This document shows positions 1 through 9,086 of a DNA stretch of 64,000 nt, one piece after another. The notes beneath the pieces are model-generated. The model saw only the letters and a program-made list of their open reading frames with translations. It ran no database searches and was not told the DNA's origin. Origin of the DNA: Candidatus Aminicenantota bacterium (GTDB lineage Bacteria; Acidobacteriota; Aminicenantia; Aminicenantales; Saccharicenantaceae). Location: NCBI GenBank assembly GCA_026393975.1, contig JAPKZD010000022.1, positions 1-64,000 on the forward strand. The letters are read 5' to 3'. Positions within the stretch are counted from its first letter, which is position 1, and each line of letters opens with the position of its first letter. The position numbers were made by a program, and so were the translations under genes.

Positions 1-24
1 ATAGCGCCTTCTTGAAGGGTGTCC

Positions 25-100
25 TATAATGCTGTTGGGCCATCGTAGTAAAAATCCTCCTCTCTTTCGGTTTGGCGATCGAAGAGAGTTTACGATGGCC
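25..100 (+). other. -10-like box followed by a long imperfect hairpin
   Basis: A perfect TATAAT lies at 25-30; any -35 would fall at the window edge and cannot be judged. About 7 nt further, a 10-bp perfect inverted repeat starts (38-47 with 91-100). It encloses a second stem (60-69 with 80-88, one bulged T) and a 10-nt loop. A transcript starting near 37 would begin with this hairpin. The rest of 1-331 holds no gene I can support apart from the terminator at 276-307. It could be a small RNA 5' end, a leader or a DNA-binding site. Confidence 0.3.
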
Positions 101-275
101 CGCCTCCTATGCCAAATTGCGAACTTCACTGTACACTACCGAATAACGACGGCCCCTGTCAGTGTCTTTCTCATGGGTTCCTCCAATTCGTCAGTTCTGG
201 TTTCCAAATCATCGACCCGATTATGGTGGAAGTAAAAGGTCCTTGTCAAGGCGAAAGGCAAAGTTTTTCGGGCCG

Positions 276-307
276 AAAAAAAAGGGCGGCGGGAAAGCCC
301 GCCGCCC
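276..307 (-). terminator. Rho-independent terminator of the TonB receptor gene
   Basis: Read on the minus strand, a perfect 10-bp GC stem (284-293 with 298-307, 4-nt loop) is followed by eight T residues (276-283). It lies about 25 nt beyond the receptor stop codon and has the classic intrinsic-terminator form. Confidence 0.85.
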
Positions 308-331
308 CGTGCGTCTGCGGTGTGCTTGAGC

Positions 332-3085
332 TTAGAACATCAGCCGGGCGCCGATGCGCGCCTGCCGCGGAGTGCTGATGCCGTAGAGTTCATGTCCGTC
401 CGTGGAAGTATAATCGCCGGGAGTCCAGTCATAGCCGATGCGCGTGCCCCAGGAGTTGATGGTGTTGGCGTTGAAGACGTTGAATACGTCGACCATCAGT
501 CCGAGGCGGTACTTGTCGGCTAGGGTGAAGATCTTCTCGAGGCGCAGGTTGAGGATCTTCTCCATGGGGTAGTGGTTGGAACCGCGGGGTTCCGTGAAGA
601 ACGTGATCCGGCCCTGGTTGAACGACGATGTCCGGAATCGCGTCGTCCAGGATTCACCCGTGATCCCCCAGAAGTAGCCGGTCAAGCTGATGTCGAAGGG
701 CAGGACGTAGGTGCCCTGGAGCTTGATCATGTGGGTCGGGTCGTACGTGAGGTTGCCTTTGGCGTTGATCCAGGCGTTCGGATCGCTCTTTGCTCCGCCC
801 CAGCCGATATCGCCGCCGAAGCTATTGTTTATGGTCCCGGTGGCCTTCCCGTAGACGTAGGAAACGAGCAGCTGCCAGCGGTTGGAGAAGCGCTTGTTGA
901 ACAGGACCTCGATGCCCTCGTATTTCCGGTAGGGCTCCTCGAGGATCCAGGGGAACAGCACGGGGTCCTTTCTGAGGTTGGTGATGAGGTAATCGGTAGC
1001 CCCCAGCGTTTCGGCCGTCTGCTCGTAGACGGTGAAGGTCTGGTCGAGATCGGAGGAATAGACCGATTGCTCGGTGTAGTCGGCGGCTCTATTGTAGCGT
1101 CCGATGAGGTCGTTCCACTTCCGGTTGATGTAGGTCACACCGAAGGAGGTGTCCTTGAACAGCTCGCGCTCGATCCCCACCGTGAACTGGGCCATATAGG
1201 GGTGTTTGATGTTGGGGTCCATGGTGTAGGGGGTGTAGGGAGTCCGGAACATTTCGGCCCACTCCCCGGCTTCGAGATCCCAGTAGTAGCCGACGTAGTC
1301 TTTGAAGTTCGCGCTGGGGTTCATCCTGTCGTGGTAGGCGGTCAGCATGGCCTCGGTAAAGTGGCCGTAGTGAGCCTTGAGGATGGTCGATTTGTCGCCC
1401 AGGATGTCGAAGGTGAAACCCAGGCGGGGGGCCAGCCGCTTCGTCTTGAAGACGGTTCCGCTGACGCCCTTGACGTCGCCCCAGTTCTGGCTGTAGCGGA
1501 GGCCGAGGCTTAAGTTCAGCCTTTTCGTGACCTGCCAGGAATCCTGGAAGAACATCTCCAGCCGGGTGTAGCGGGTGTTCGTATCGTACCCCCCGTACTG
1601 GTAGGCCAGGTAGGGCCCCGAGTAGCCGTAGCTGTAATAGTCTACGTATTTGACGTTATCGCCCAGGGTGCCCCCCGTGCCGGTGTAGCCGTAGCGGCTC
1701 CGGGCCATGGACCGCTCGAACTCGGCCCCGAACTTGAACTCGTGGGAGCCGAGGAGGAAGTCCTCGGCGTAGTGGGTCAGGCTGGCGTTGGTCCCGAAGC
1801 GGGCCCGGTCGGCGTAGTAGTAGTAGCCGGCGCTGTCCGTGAGCATGTTCGCGTCCAGGTTGAAGTGGGAGTAGGTGTCGTACCCGGCCGTGGGATCGAG
1901 ATAATAGCGGCCCTCGAAGTAGTTGGCCTTGATGTCGAAGAAGGTCTTCGGGCTGAGGATCTTGGTCAGGCTGAAGCTCAGGAGCCAGTCGGGCGAGTCC
2001 TGGGTGACCGTGGCTATGGGGAGAGTCGTAGCGTCGGCGCCGCGGTTGGTGCCTTGATACTTGGTCCTCTGGAAGGCGAGGTTCATGCTCAGCGTCGACG
2101 TCAGCTGGGAGGTCAGCTTGGCGAAGAACCGCGGCTGCTTGTAGTCGACGTCCTCGGGGAAGCCGGCCGGGCGGTTCCTGGTCCGGTAGAACTGGCCGCC
2201 GACGTAGAACCAGAGCTTGTCCTTGACGATGGGTCCGCCGAGGTGCCCGTTGATGTCCATGAGCTTCGAACTCGGCGAGGTCAGCGAGGGGAAGTCCGTG
2301 AGGTAGGCCTGGTTGTTGTTAGCCTGCCAGAACTTGGAGTCGGCCTGGTAGCCCTGAAAATCGAATTCGAAATGGCCCGAGAAGTTGTTGCCGCCGGACT
2401 TCGTCACCAGGTTGAAGATGACGCCGGTGAAGTTGCCGTATTCGGCGGGCAGGCCGACGCCCATGACCTTGGCCTCCTCGATGATGTTGTAGTCCGAGAA
2501 GACCCAGGCCGAGCCGGCTTCGGGGTCGGCGACGTTGACGCCGTCCATGGAGTAGGCGATGCCCGTGCTCTGGGACGCTCCGTAGGCGACATCGTCCTTG
2601 ACCCCGGGGGCCAGGTTGACGATGTCCGACGTGAACTGACTGTTGGGGACGTTCCTGAGGATCTCGTTCGACAGGGTGACCGACGCCGTCTCCGTGGACT
2701 TGACGTCGATCGTCGGAGACTGGGCGGTGACCGTGACCTCCTCGGAGATCGTCGAGGCCTTCATCTGGATGTCGATGTTCAGGGTGGACGTGGTGTTCAC
2801 CCGGATCTTCTCGCGGATGACCGCCCCGAAGCCTTGAAGCTCGGCCTTGACCTGGTATTCTCCGGGCGGCAGGGCCGGGAACCGGAACTCGCCGCCGGCG
2901 TCCGTGAGGAACGTTCGAATACCCATGAGGTTTTGGCTCGAGATCGTCACGTTGACACCGGGCAGCGGCGCTCCCTGCTCGTCAGTCACGACGCCGCGGA
3001 TGGCGCCGGTTTCCTTGGATTGGGAGAAGGCGATGGGGGCGAGGAGAAGCGTGATCGCCAGGATGCATAAAAGCTTGTTTCTCAA
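332..3085 (-). CDS. TonB-dependent receptor with N-terminal carboxypeptidase-regulatory domain
   Basis: This 917-aa outer-membrane receptor probably imports a large substrate such as a glycan or peptide fragment using TonB energy. A signal peptide covers about residues 1-21 (ending IAFSQS). A CarboxypepD_reg-like beta domain follows (about 27-110, motif GAIRGVVTDEQGAPLPGV). Then come a plug (about 115-235) and a long aromatic-rich barrel ending in a C-terminal Phe (ARLMF), as outer-membrane proteins do. The start is TTG (3083-3085) behind a strong AGGAGG, and no better ATG exists. There is no SusD partner next to it, so it is not a classical SusCD pair. A terminator follows at 276-307. Family is secure; substrate unknown. 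Confidence 0.85.
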   Translation of the reverse strand: MRNKLLCILAITLLLAPIAFSQSKETGAIRGVVTDEQGAPLPGVNVTISSQNLMGIRTFLTDAGGEFRFPALPPGEYQVKAELQGFGAVIREKIRVNTTSTLNIDIQMKASTISEEVTVTAQSPTIDVKSTETASVTLSNEILRNVPNSQFTSDIVNLAPGVKDDVAYGASQSTGIAYSMDGVNVADPEAGSAWVFSDYNIIEEAKVMGVGLPAEYGNFTGVIFNLVTKSGGNNFSGHFEFDFQGYQADSKFWQANNNQAYLTDFPSLTSPSSKLMDINGHLGGPIVKDKLWFYVGGQFYRTRNRPAGFPEDVDYKQPRFFAKLTSQLTSTLSMNLAFQRTKYQGTNRGADATTLPIATVTQDSPDWLLSFSLTKILSPKTFFDIKANYFEGRYYLDPTAGYDTYSHFNLDANMLTDSAGYYYYADRARFGTNASLTHYAEDFLLGSHEFKFGAEFERSMARSRYGYTGTGGTLGDNVKYVDYYSYGYSGPYLAYQYGGYDTNTRYTRLEMFFQDSWQVTKRLNLSLGLRYSQNWGDVKGVSGTVFKTKRLAPRLGFTFDILGDKSTILKAHYGHFTEAMLTAYHDRMNPSANFKDYVGYYWDLEAGEWAEMFRTPYTPYTMDPNIKHPYMAQFTVGIERELFKDTSFGVTYINRKWNDLIGRYNRAADYTEQSVYSSDLDQTFTVYEQTAETLGATDYLITNLRKDPVLFPWILEEPYRKYEGIEVLFNKRFSNRWQLLVSYVYGKATGTINNSFGGDIGWGGAKSDPNAWINAKGNLTYDPTHMIKLQGTYVLPFDISLTGYFWGITGESWTTRFRTSSFNQGRITFFTEPRGSNHYPMEKILNLRLEKIFTLADKYRLGLMVDVFNVFNANTINSWGTRIGYDWTPGDYTSTDGHELYGISTPRQARIGARLMF

Positions 3086-3261
3086 ATAGTCCTCCTTTCC
3101 GTTGATACACGACTTGTTTCTTGGCCGGAATGATCTATAGATTTACCGATTTGCCACCTCCTTGAAATAACCAAGCAATTTTAATGCCAACTTTAGATTG
3201 CATACATCCCGTTGATAATAAATTAAATAGCAATCATGACAAGCATCCGCTCATCCATTAA

Positions 3262-3278
3262 TTTGGATGTTATCCAAA
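3262..3278. promoter_or_regulatory. Operator-like palindrome in divergent intergenic region
   Basis: A 17-bp perfect palindrome (7-bp arms TTTGGAT / ATCCAAA, 3-nt spacer) sits in the AT-rich 291-bp gap between the divergent TonB receptor and GWxTD genes, about 60 bp upstream of the latter's promoter. Its position and symmetry suit a repressor or activator site. The rest of the gap holds promoters but no gene I can support. Confidence 0.3.
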
Positions 3279-3339
3279 AAAATCGGCAATATCAAGAAAA
3301 ATTTCGCAAAAACGGACGATGTCCCGAGGGCGATTTGAA

Positions 3340-3368
3340 TTGACCCCGGGCGTGTGCTATCGTAGCTT
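3340..3368 (+). promoter_or_regulatory. Sigma-70-like promoter, probably leaderless
   Basis: TTGACC (3340-3345), 17 nt, TAGCTT (3363-3368). The -10 box ends 8 nt before the ATG at 3377, so transcription should start at or next to the start codon. Confidence 0.5.
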
Positions 3369-3376
3369 CTAGGAAG

Positions 3377-5449
3377 ATGAAAACCCGAGTCCTTGGTGTC
3401 GCATTTTCTATTCTCTTCGTGGCCAGCGCCTTGGCCGGTCCGGAAAAGCTTTCGCCGGAACTTCAGGCCTGGCTCGAAGACGTTTCCCCGATCCTCACCC
3501 GGATGGAGCGGGCCGTTTTCAAGAAACTCCAAACCAACGTCGAACGGGAGAAGTTCGTCCGTTTCTTCTGGCGGATGCGGGACCCCCTGCCTGACACGAC
3601 GGCGAACGAGTTCCAGAAAGAGTACGAGGAACGCGTCCGCTTCACCGACCAGAACTTCGGCCACTATTCGCCGAAACGGGGGAGCCAAACCGACCGGGGT
3701 TACTACTACCTCGTCCTCGGGCCGCCGCTCGAGCGCCATTTTTTCACGACCCAATCCGAGGTTTGGCCCCTCGAGCTCTGGTTCTACAAGGGGGCCCAGG
3801 AATACGGCCTGCCGGATTATTTTTACCTGATCTTCTACCAGCCCGAGGGGATCGGCGATTTCCGTCTCTACTCGCCGGGCGTCGATGGCCCGGAGAAGCT
3901 GGCCGTCCCCATCATGGGGGGAGGGAGCATGAACCGCTCCCAGGCGGTCGAGGCCATCAGGAAAGCGAATTCCGAGCTCGCCTCGGCGGCCCTGAGCTAC
4001 ATGCCCGGCGAACAACCGATGGGAATGGGCTCGTTTTCCTCCGACACCATCATCGCCTCCATCCGCGGCCTCCCGGAGAAGAAATTCTCGGACACCTACG
4101 CCAAGTCGTACATGTCCTACAAGGATTACGTCGAGACGGAGTATTCGGACAATTATCTCCAGAGCGCCTTCCAGGTCAAAGTTTTCCGGGAAGGCGGCCA
4201 GGCCTTCGTCCATTGGACGATCGAGCCGGAGAAGATGAATTTCGGGACCCAGGGCAGCGCTATCTACGCCAGCTTCGAGCTCGTCCTGCGGCTCGAGGAC
4301 GGCCGCGGCGGGACGGTCTTCGAGAAGGTCGAAGAGATCCCGCTCAAGCTCACGCCCGAGCAGTACAAGGCCCACGAACGCCAGCGCTTCGCCTTCCAGG
4401 ACCTCCTGGCCGTCGTCCCCGGCGAGTACCGGGCCTTCTTCCTGCTGAAGAACAAGACGGGCAAGGACTTTTCCTCTTTCGAGACGAGGGTCGTCACGCC
4501 GGCGGAGCCGGAGGCCGGCCAGGCCGGGCTCAGCGCCCCGCTCATCTTCCACGCCCGGGAGGCCGTCCCCGACGCCCAGAAAAACAACCTCAAAGCTTTC
4601 GCTTTCGGCGGCTGGCAGTATATCGTCGGCGCCCGGAACGAGTTCACTACGGCCTCGACGCTGGGCGTCTTCGTCCAGGCCTGGAATCTCGGCAAGCTCG
4701 GCCTCGCCGCTCCGCCGACCTTCGTCCTCGACATTGTCTCGCTCGATACGAACCAGAGCGCCGGGCTCTTTGCCCTGTCGGACGTTGTCGCCGACCCCCA
4801 TGCCCCGGCGACCCTCCTCGTCTCGGGGACCGCCTCCTTGAAGGACGTCAAGCCCGGCTACTACCGGGCGGAGATCTCGGCCCGGGCCGCCGACGGACGG
4901 ACGGTCCTCGCGCAGAAGGAGAATTTCGTCGTCCTTTCCCAGCCCGTCCCGGTCGTGCCTTGGACGTACGCCGGTCTGCACGGGCCGTTCCCCGGTCCCG
5001 AGCACCTCAAGATCCTCGCCTCCCAGTACTTCCTGACCGGAGATTACGAGCGGGCCCGGGACACCCTCGAAAAGACGCTCAAGGACAAGGACGACCCGGC
5101 CGTACGCCTCCTCCTCGCTAAAACGTTATACGGCCTCGGGCTTTTCAAGCAATCGCTCGGCCACGCCCTGCCGCTTTACGAGCGGGTACCCGACCGGGAA
5201 GCGGCCAAGGTTATCGCCCTCGACTACGCCGCGCTGAAGGACTGGAATTCCGCCCTGACCTATCTCGACAAGCTCCTGGCCGAGGCGACCGAAGTCCCGG
5301 TCCTGAACCTGGCCGCCGAATGTCTCCTGGCCCTCGACCGCCCGGAGAAAGCCCTGCCCCTCCTCCAGAAGTCGCTTTCGCTCGTTCCCGACCAGCCGGC
5401 GGTCAAGGCTCTGGAGGAAAAAACGAGAAAGCGTGCCGGTCAAAAATAG
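3377..5449 (+). CDS. GWxTD-domain secreted protein with C-terminal TPRs
   Basis: A 690-aa exported protein of unknown role. Residues 1-20 form a signal peptide. Residues about 30-140 match the GWxTD domain found in Acidobacteria, Bacteroidetes and Aminicenantes proteins; the signature here reads GSQTDRGYYYLVLGPP instead of GWxTD. A beta-rich middle region (about 250-540) is followed by TPR-like helices (about 560-690), which suggests a scaffold for protein contacts at the envelope. AGGAAG directly abuts the ATG, leaving no normal SD spacing, in line with a leaderless start. The next gene begins 9 nt downstream and also carries TPRs, so the two probably work together. Confidence 0.75.
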   Translation: MKTRVLGVAFSILFVASALAGPEKLSPELQAWLEDVSPILTRMERAVFKKLQTNVEREKFVRFFWRMRDPLPDTTANEFQKEYEERVRFTDQNFGHYSPKRGSQTDRGYYYLVLGPPLERHFFTTQSEVWPLELWFYKGAQEYGLPDYFYLIFYQPEGIGDFRLYSPGVDGPEKLAVPIMGGGSMNRSQAVEAIRKANSELASAALSYMPGEQPMGMGSFSSDTIIASIRGLPEKKFSDTYAKSYMSYKDYVETEYSDNYLQSAFQVKVFREGGQAFVHWTIEPEKMNFGTQGSAIYASFELVLRLEDGRGGTVFEKVEEIPLKLTPEQYKAHERQRFAFQDLLAVVPGEYRAFFLLKNKTGKDFSSFETRVVTPAEPEAGQAGLSAPLIFHAREAVPDAQKNNLKAFAFGGWQYIVGARNEFTTASTLGVFVQAWNLGKLGLAAPPTFVLDIVSLDTNQSAGLFALSDVVADPHAPATLLVSGTASLKDVKPGYYRAEISARAADGRTVLAQKENFVVLSQPVPVVPWTYAGLHGPFPGPEHLKILASQYFLTGDYERARDTLEKTLKDKDDPAVRLLLAKTLYGLGLFKQSLGHALPLYERVPDREAAKVIALDYAALKDWNSALTYLDKLLAEATEVPVLNLAAECLLALDRPEKALPLLQKSLSLVPDQPAVKALEEKTRKRAGQK

Positions 5450-5458
5450 GAGTTTGAG

Positions 5459-6379
5459 ATGATACCCAAGAAAGCCACGCTCATCGCTTTGGCCCTCGCC
5501 CTGTCCGCGACCGGGGCCTGGGCTCAGTACCAGGGCCGGATCAAAGGACGCGTCCTGGACCCTTCCGGGAATCCCGTCGATAAGGCCGACGTGATGCTCG
5601 TCTCTCAGAGAACCTCCACGATCCGCTACGACAGCAAGACCGACAAGGAGGGCCGGTTCGTCCAAGTGGGATTGATGCCCGGCTACTACATGCTCTCCGC
5701 CAAGAAAGCCGGTTTCGGGCCGGGGTCCAAGGAGATCAAGGTCGGCGTCGCGGGCGAAGAGTCCGTCGAGATCACCCTCAAAACCGTCGATACCGAAGAG
5801 GCGAAAAGCTACTCCGCCGCGGACAAGTCGTTCCTCAAGGGGAATAAGCTCTATACCGAGCAGAAATACGCCGAAGCCGTGTCGGCCTACGGGGAGGCCG
5901 TCGCGCTCGACCCGGGGAACTGGGGCTACCGGCTCAACCTGGGATTGTCCCAGAAAAAGGCCGGCCAGCCCGAGGCGGCCCTGGCCGCCTTCCGTAAGGC
6001 GGTCGAGCTCAACCCGGAAAGCTACAGCGCCAACAAGGAAACCGGCGAGGCCTTGGCCACGGCCAAGCAGTTCGCCGAGGCCAGGCCCTTCTATGAAAAG
6101 GCCGCCGCCCTGAGCCCCGACGACCCCGACGCCCAATACAACTTGGGCGTCTGCCTCGTCAACGTCGGCGAATCCGAGGCGGCCCTGCCGCGTTTCCAGA
6201 AGGCCGTCGAAATCAAGCCGGACTACGCCGAGGCGTATTACCAGATGGGCACGATCCTCATCGGCCAGAACAAAGCGGCCGAAGCCTGCGACAGCCTGGA
6301 GAAGTTCCTGGCCCTCGCCCCGACCCACGAGAAGGCCGGGATCGCCAAGCAGCTTCTCGAATTCCTGAAGAAAAAGTAG
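5459..6379 (+). CDS. Secreted carboxypeptidase-regulatory/TPR protein
   Basis: A 306-aa protein with a signal peptide (1-22, ending GAWAQ). A CarboxypepD_reg-like beta-sandwich (about 25-105, motif IKGRVLDPSGNPVDKADV) precedes about five TPR units (115-300) with the usual spacing of Gly, Ala and Pro. It is likely a periplasmic or outer-membrane scaffold; no catalytic motif is visible. It lies 9 nt after the GWxTD gene with GGAG just upstream of the ATG, so the two are probably co-transcribed. It converges with the minus-strand gene 13 nt downstream. Confidence 0.7.
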   Translation: MIPKKATLIALALALSATGAWAQYQGRIKGRVLDPSGNPVDKADVMLVSQRTSTIRYDSKTDKEGRFVQVGLMPGYYMLSAKKAGFGPGSKEIKVGVAGEESVEITLKTVDTEEAKSYSAADKSFLKGNKLYTEQKYAEAVSAYGEAVALDPGNWGYRLNLGLSQKKAGQPEAALAAFRKAVELNPESYSANKETGEALATAKQFAEARPFYEKAAALSPDDPDAQYNLGVCLVNVGESEAALPRFQKAVEIKPDYAEAYYQMGTILIGQNKAAEACDSLEKFLALAPTHEKAGIAKQLLEFLKKK

Positions 6380-6392
6380 TGCCCTGGGGGGG

Positions 6393-7460
6393 TTACTTGA
6401 CCTCGAAAGCGACCTTGGCGTCGGCCTTCGTCCCGGTCACCTTGTCCGTGATCTGGGCGAGGAGCGTGTATTTGCCGGCGGGCAGGGGTCTCTTCTCGAC
6501 CCGCTCGCCCTTGTCGTCCTTGATCTGAAGAGTCTGGACGAGGGGCAGCGGCTGATTGATGAAGTAGGCCTCGTAGGCCTGGGGGGCCCACTTGATGGCC
6601 ACCTTCCCGTCCTCTCCCTGGATCTCGAAATTGACCTCGAGGTCGTTCACCGGCCTCTGCGCGGCCGGATCCTTGACCCCCGCGCCGAGGACGAAGAAAA
6701 AGATCTCGAGATTGTCGCCGGCCTTGATCTCGCCGGCTATGCTGGAGACGACCCTGATGGCGCCCCAGGTGAAGCAGCTCCGGTGGACCATCGGCCGCTT
6801 ATCGGGTTCGACCTGGTCCATGGACTTGACGATCACCAGTTCCGTCGGCCAGAGCGCGGACTGGAAGGTCTCGGGTCCCGGCAGAGTGATGTCGCAGTAT
6901 CCGACGCTCATTTTCTTCATGTCGGGAGTCGTGAGGACCATGGCCAGCGTGTATTTCCCCGAGGGCATGGCCAGGCCGAAAGAGTACCAGTCCTCTTTTT
7001 CCGCGTCATAGCCCGTGCCGTCGCTCTTCAGGACGGTGAGACTCTTTCCGCCCCAGAACGGCTTGAACGCTCCGGCGTCGCCGGGCTGGAAAAACTGGAA
7101 GAAGACGTTGAGCGTGGTTTCCATTTCTCCCGAACCGGAGGCCGATGGGACGTAGCCGAGGTCCCCGTTCTTGGCCTTGAAGAAGAAGACGGGGTAGATA
7201 TTGCCGCCCTGAGCGGGGAGGATGAGCTGTTTGAAGAAGCTGAAAGGAATGTCCTGCCGACCCTGCCGGGCGGCCAGGCCTTCCTGGATCAAGGCCGCGA
7301 CCTCTTTGGGCATCGAGGCTTTTGCCGGCGGCTTCACCTCTTGCTTCTTGTCCTGTTGCTTCTTGTCCTGGATTCCGGACGCCGCCTGTGCGGAAACCGA
7401 GAGCATGCTGATGACGGAGAGAAGCGCGAAGCCGGCCGCGATCGTTCTAAAAGCTTTCAT
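6393..7460 (-). CDS. Secreted protein of unknown function
   Basis: A 355-aa exported protein I do not recognise. Residues 1-27 form a signal peptide (ending SAQAA). A short Lys/Gln/Pro-rich linker (about 30-50, repeated DKKQ) precedes a beta-rich body, with segments reading like Ig or transthyretin-type sheets (SGKYTLAMVL at about 190; AGKYTLLAQITDKVTG near the C-terminus). The C-terminal half resembles the sheet regions of GWxTD proteins in style, but I see no firm domain. The start has AGGAGG 5 nt upstream. It converges with the TPR gene, so it is a separate unit. Confidence 0.6.
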   Translation of the reverse strand: MKAFRTIAAGFALLSVISMLSVSAQAASGIQDKKQQDKKQEVKPPAKASMPKEVAALIQEGLAARQGRQDIPFSFFKQLILPAQGGNIYPVFFFKAKNGDLGYVPSASGSGEMETTLNVFFQFFQPGDAGAFKPFWGGKSLTVLKSDGTGYDAEKEDWYSFGLAMPSGKYTLAMVLTTPDMKKMSVGYCDITLPGPETFQSALWPTELVIVKSMDQVEPDKRPMVHRSCFTWGAIRVVSSIAGEIKAGDNLEIFFFVLGAGVKDPAAQRPVNDLEVNFEIQGEDGKVAIKWAPQAYEAYFINQPLPLVQTLQIKDDKGERVEKRPLPAGKYTLLAQITDKVTGTKADAKVAFEVK

Positions 7461-7502
7461 CTTTCCTCCTGTTGAAAATACCTCATTTTATTCCGCCTCC
7501 CT

Positions 7503-7544
7503 AGAGAGCAATTCCCATGCCAACTCTTATGGCAGGGGCTCTCT
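7503..7544. other. Two-step hairpin upstream of the secreted unknown
   Basis: AGAGAGC (7503-7509) pairs with GCTCTCT (7538-7544), and inside it TGCCA (7518-7522) pairs with TGGCA (7530-7534). It sits in the gap between the mltG stop and the start of the next minus-strand gene. It could be a leader structure or a processed operon end; there is no T-run, so it is not a standard terminator. Confidence 0.3.
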
Positions 7545-7636
7545 TGTTCTCGAGAAAATCCGGCGGGACATGTAAAGGTCTTTTACAGCCTTTCAGCGAA
7601 CCTTGCGCCGGCGTTTCCGGAGGCGAATCGAGTCAG

Positions 7637-8665
7637 CTAATATATCAAATTTAATTTTTTTTTCAATCCTCGGTAATTCCGGACGGCGTTGAGATGCTCG
7701 CCCAGGGTCCGGCTGAAACGATGGCTGCCATCGCCCTGGAGAACGAAATAGAGATATTTCTCCGGCGCGGGATTGAGGGCGGCGTCGATACTCGTCTTGC
7801 CCGGATTGGAGATGGGGCCGGGCGGTAGGCCGGGGTGCACGTATGTGTTGTAGGGCGAGGGGAACTTGAGGTCGCGGAGAAGGAGACGCCCGGCATACTT
7901 GTTCTCGAGCTTGAGGGCGTAGATGACGGTCGGGTCGCAGTCGAGCTTCATCCCGATCCGCAAGCGGTTATGGAAAACGGAGGAAACGAGCGGCCGTTCT
8001 TCGGGCAGGGCGGTCTCTTCTTCGATGAGCGAGGCCAGCGTGACGACATCGCGGATGCTCATGCCGAGCTCCGCCGCCCTCAGCCGGCGGCCCTCGTCGA
8101 AGACCTCGCGGAACTCGGCGATCATGGCCGCGACGAGCTCGGCCATGGGCGCTTGTCGCGGCAGGTGATAGGTGTCCGGGAAAAGGTAGCCTTCGAGGTC
8201 CTTCGCCCGGGGGTCCCAGTTGGCGATCAGGCCGATGTCGAGGAAGGCCCGTTCGAAGGCCGCAGAGGCTTCCGCGTCGCCCGGCCGGAGAACCTCGGCG
8301 ATGTCCCGCCCAGTCAGGCCTTCGGGAATGGTGAAGGGCTGGAGGTGGATGCGGCCTTTGAAGACCTGGAACAGGACGTCCTTGGGCTTGAGGGGCGGGG
8401 AGAATTGGTATTCGCCGGCCTTGAACCGCTCCTCGGGGTAGAAGAGGCGACAGGCCAGCCTGAGAGGGAGAGCGCTCCGGACGAGGCCGCGCTGCCGCAG
8501 GCCTTCGACGACGCCGCGGGCGCTCCGGCCTTTCTCGACGTCGAAGAAAACGGCGGCGGACTCCTTCCCGACGGGCGTCGAGAGCTCCCTCGCGAGCCAG
8601 GCGGTGAAGGCGGGGACGAGGAGGACGGCGGCCAGGAGAAGGGCCTTAATTGGCTTCAGGAACAT
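7637..8665 (-). CDS. mltG: Endolytic murein transglycosylase MltG
   Basis: A 342-aa inner-membrane lytic transglycosylase that cuts nascent peptidoglycan strands and so limits glycan length. An N-terminal membrane anchor (about 4-24) is followed by a LysM-like segment and the YceG/MltG catalytic domain. ASLIEEET at 211-218 matches the E. coli ASIVEKET site, making Glu215 the probable catalytic residue; LEGYLFPDTYHL (158-) is the other family hallmark. The frame stays open to 8932, but that part only shadows ruvX, so I place the start at 8665, a 20-nt overlap with ruvX. With ddl and ruvX it forms a minus-strand operon. Confidence 0.85.
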   Translation of the reverse strand: MFLKPIKALLLAAVLLVPAFTAWLARELSTPVGKESAAVFFDVEKGRSARGVVEGLRQRGLVRSALPLRLACRLFYPEERFKAGEYQFSPPLKPKDVLFQVFKGRIHLQPFTIPEGLTGRDIAEVLRPGDAEASAAFERAFLDIGLIANWDPRAKDLEGYLFPDTYHLPRQAPMAELVAAMIAEFREVFDEGRRLRAAELGMSIRDVVTLASLIEEETALPEERPLVSSVFHNRLRIGMKLDCDPTVIYALKLENKYAGRLLLRDLKFPSPYNTYVHPGLPPGPISNPGKTSIDAALNPAPEKYLYFVLQGDGSHRFSRTLGEHLNAVRNYRGLKKKLNLIY

Positions 8666-9086
8666 CCTTCGCACCGCGCTTCTGCTCGAGGTAGGTCGAA
8701 AGGATGATGACGGCCGAGATCTGGTCCTCCCACTCTTTTTTCTTCTTGCCGCTGAGCTTCTCGCCTCGGAGGACGTTGAGGGCCTGCCGGGTCGACAGGC
8801 GTTCGTCCATGAAGACGATGGGCTTCCCGACGGCCTTGCCCAGCCAGGCGGCGAACACGCGCGTCTTCTCGACTCGTGTCCCGGAACTGCCGTCCATCCG
8901 GAGAGGGTCGCCGATGACGATTTCCCCGACATCGTATTTGGCGACGAGGTCGCGGAAGTGCTGCCGGTCGACGTTTTCCCTCCCGGTGAGCTCGTAGGTC
9001 TCCAGCGGCTGGGCCGTGATCAGGAGCGGGTCGCTCAGGGCGAGGCCGACGTGACGGTCGCCGTAGTCGATCCCCAGGATCCGCAT
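8646..9086 (-). CDS. ruvX: Putative Holliday junction resolvase RuvX/YqgF
   Basis: A 146-aa RNase-H-fold nuclease of the YqgF family, linked to pre-16S rRNA processing and to junction resolution. The N-terminus holds the acidic motif GIDYGDRHVGLALSD (first catalytic Asp at about 6), and the C-terminal part has VFMDERLSTRQA with the second acidic pair. Length is standard (about 140-150). The start codon overlaps the ddl stop by one base (TGATG), and the end overlaps mltG, so translation is coupled. The yqgF-mltG neighbourhood is common in bacteria. Confidence 0.85.
   Translation of the reverse strand: MRILGIDYGDRHVGLALSDPLLITAQPLETYELTGRENVDRQHFRDLVAKYDVGEIVIGDPLRMDGSSGTRVEKTRVFAAWLGKAVGKPIVFMDERLSTRQALNVLRGEKLSGKKKKEWEDQISAVIILSTYLEQKRGAKDVPEAN

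Noticed and set aside
8666-8932. N-terminal extension of MltG
   Set aside because: Ser/Arg-rich translation that only shadows ruvX; the membrane anchor of MltG begins at 8665.
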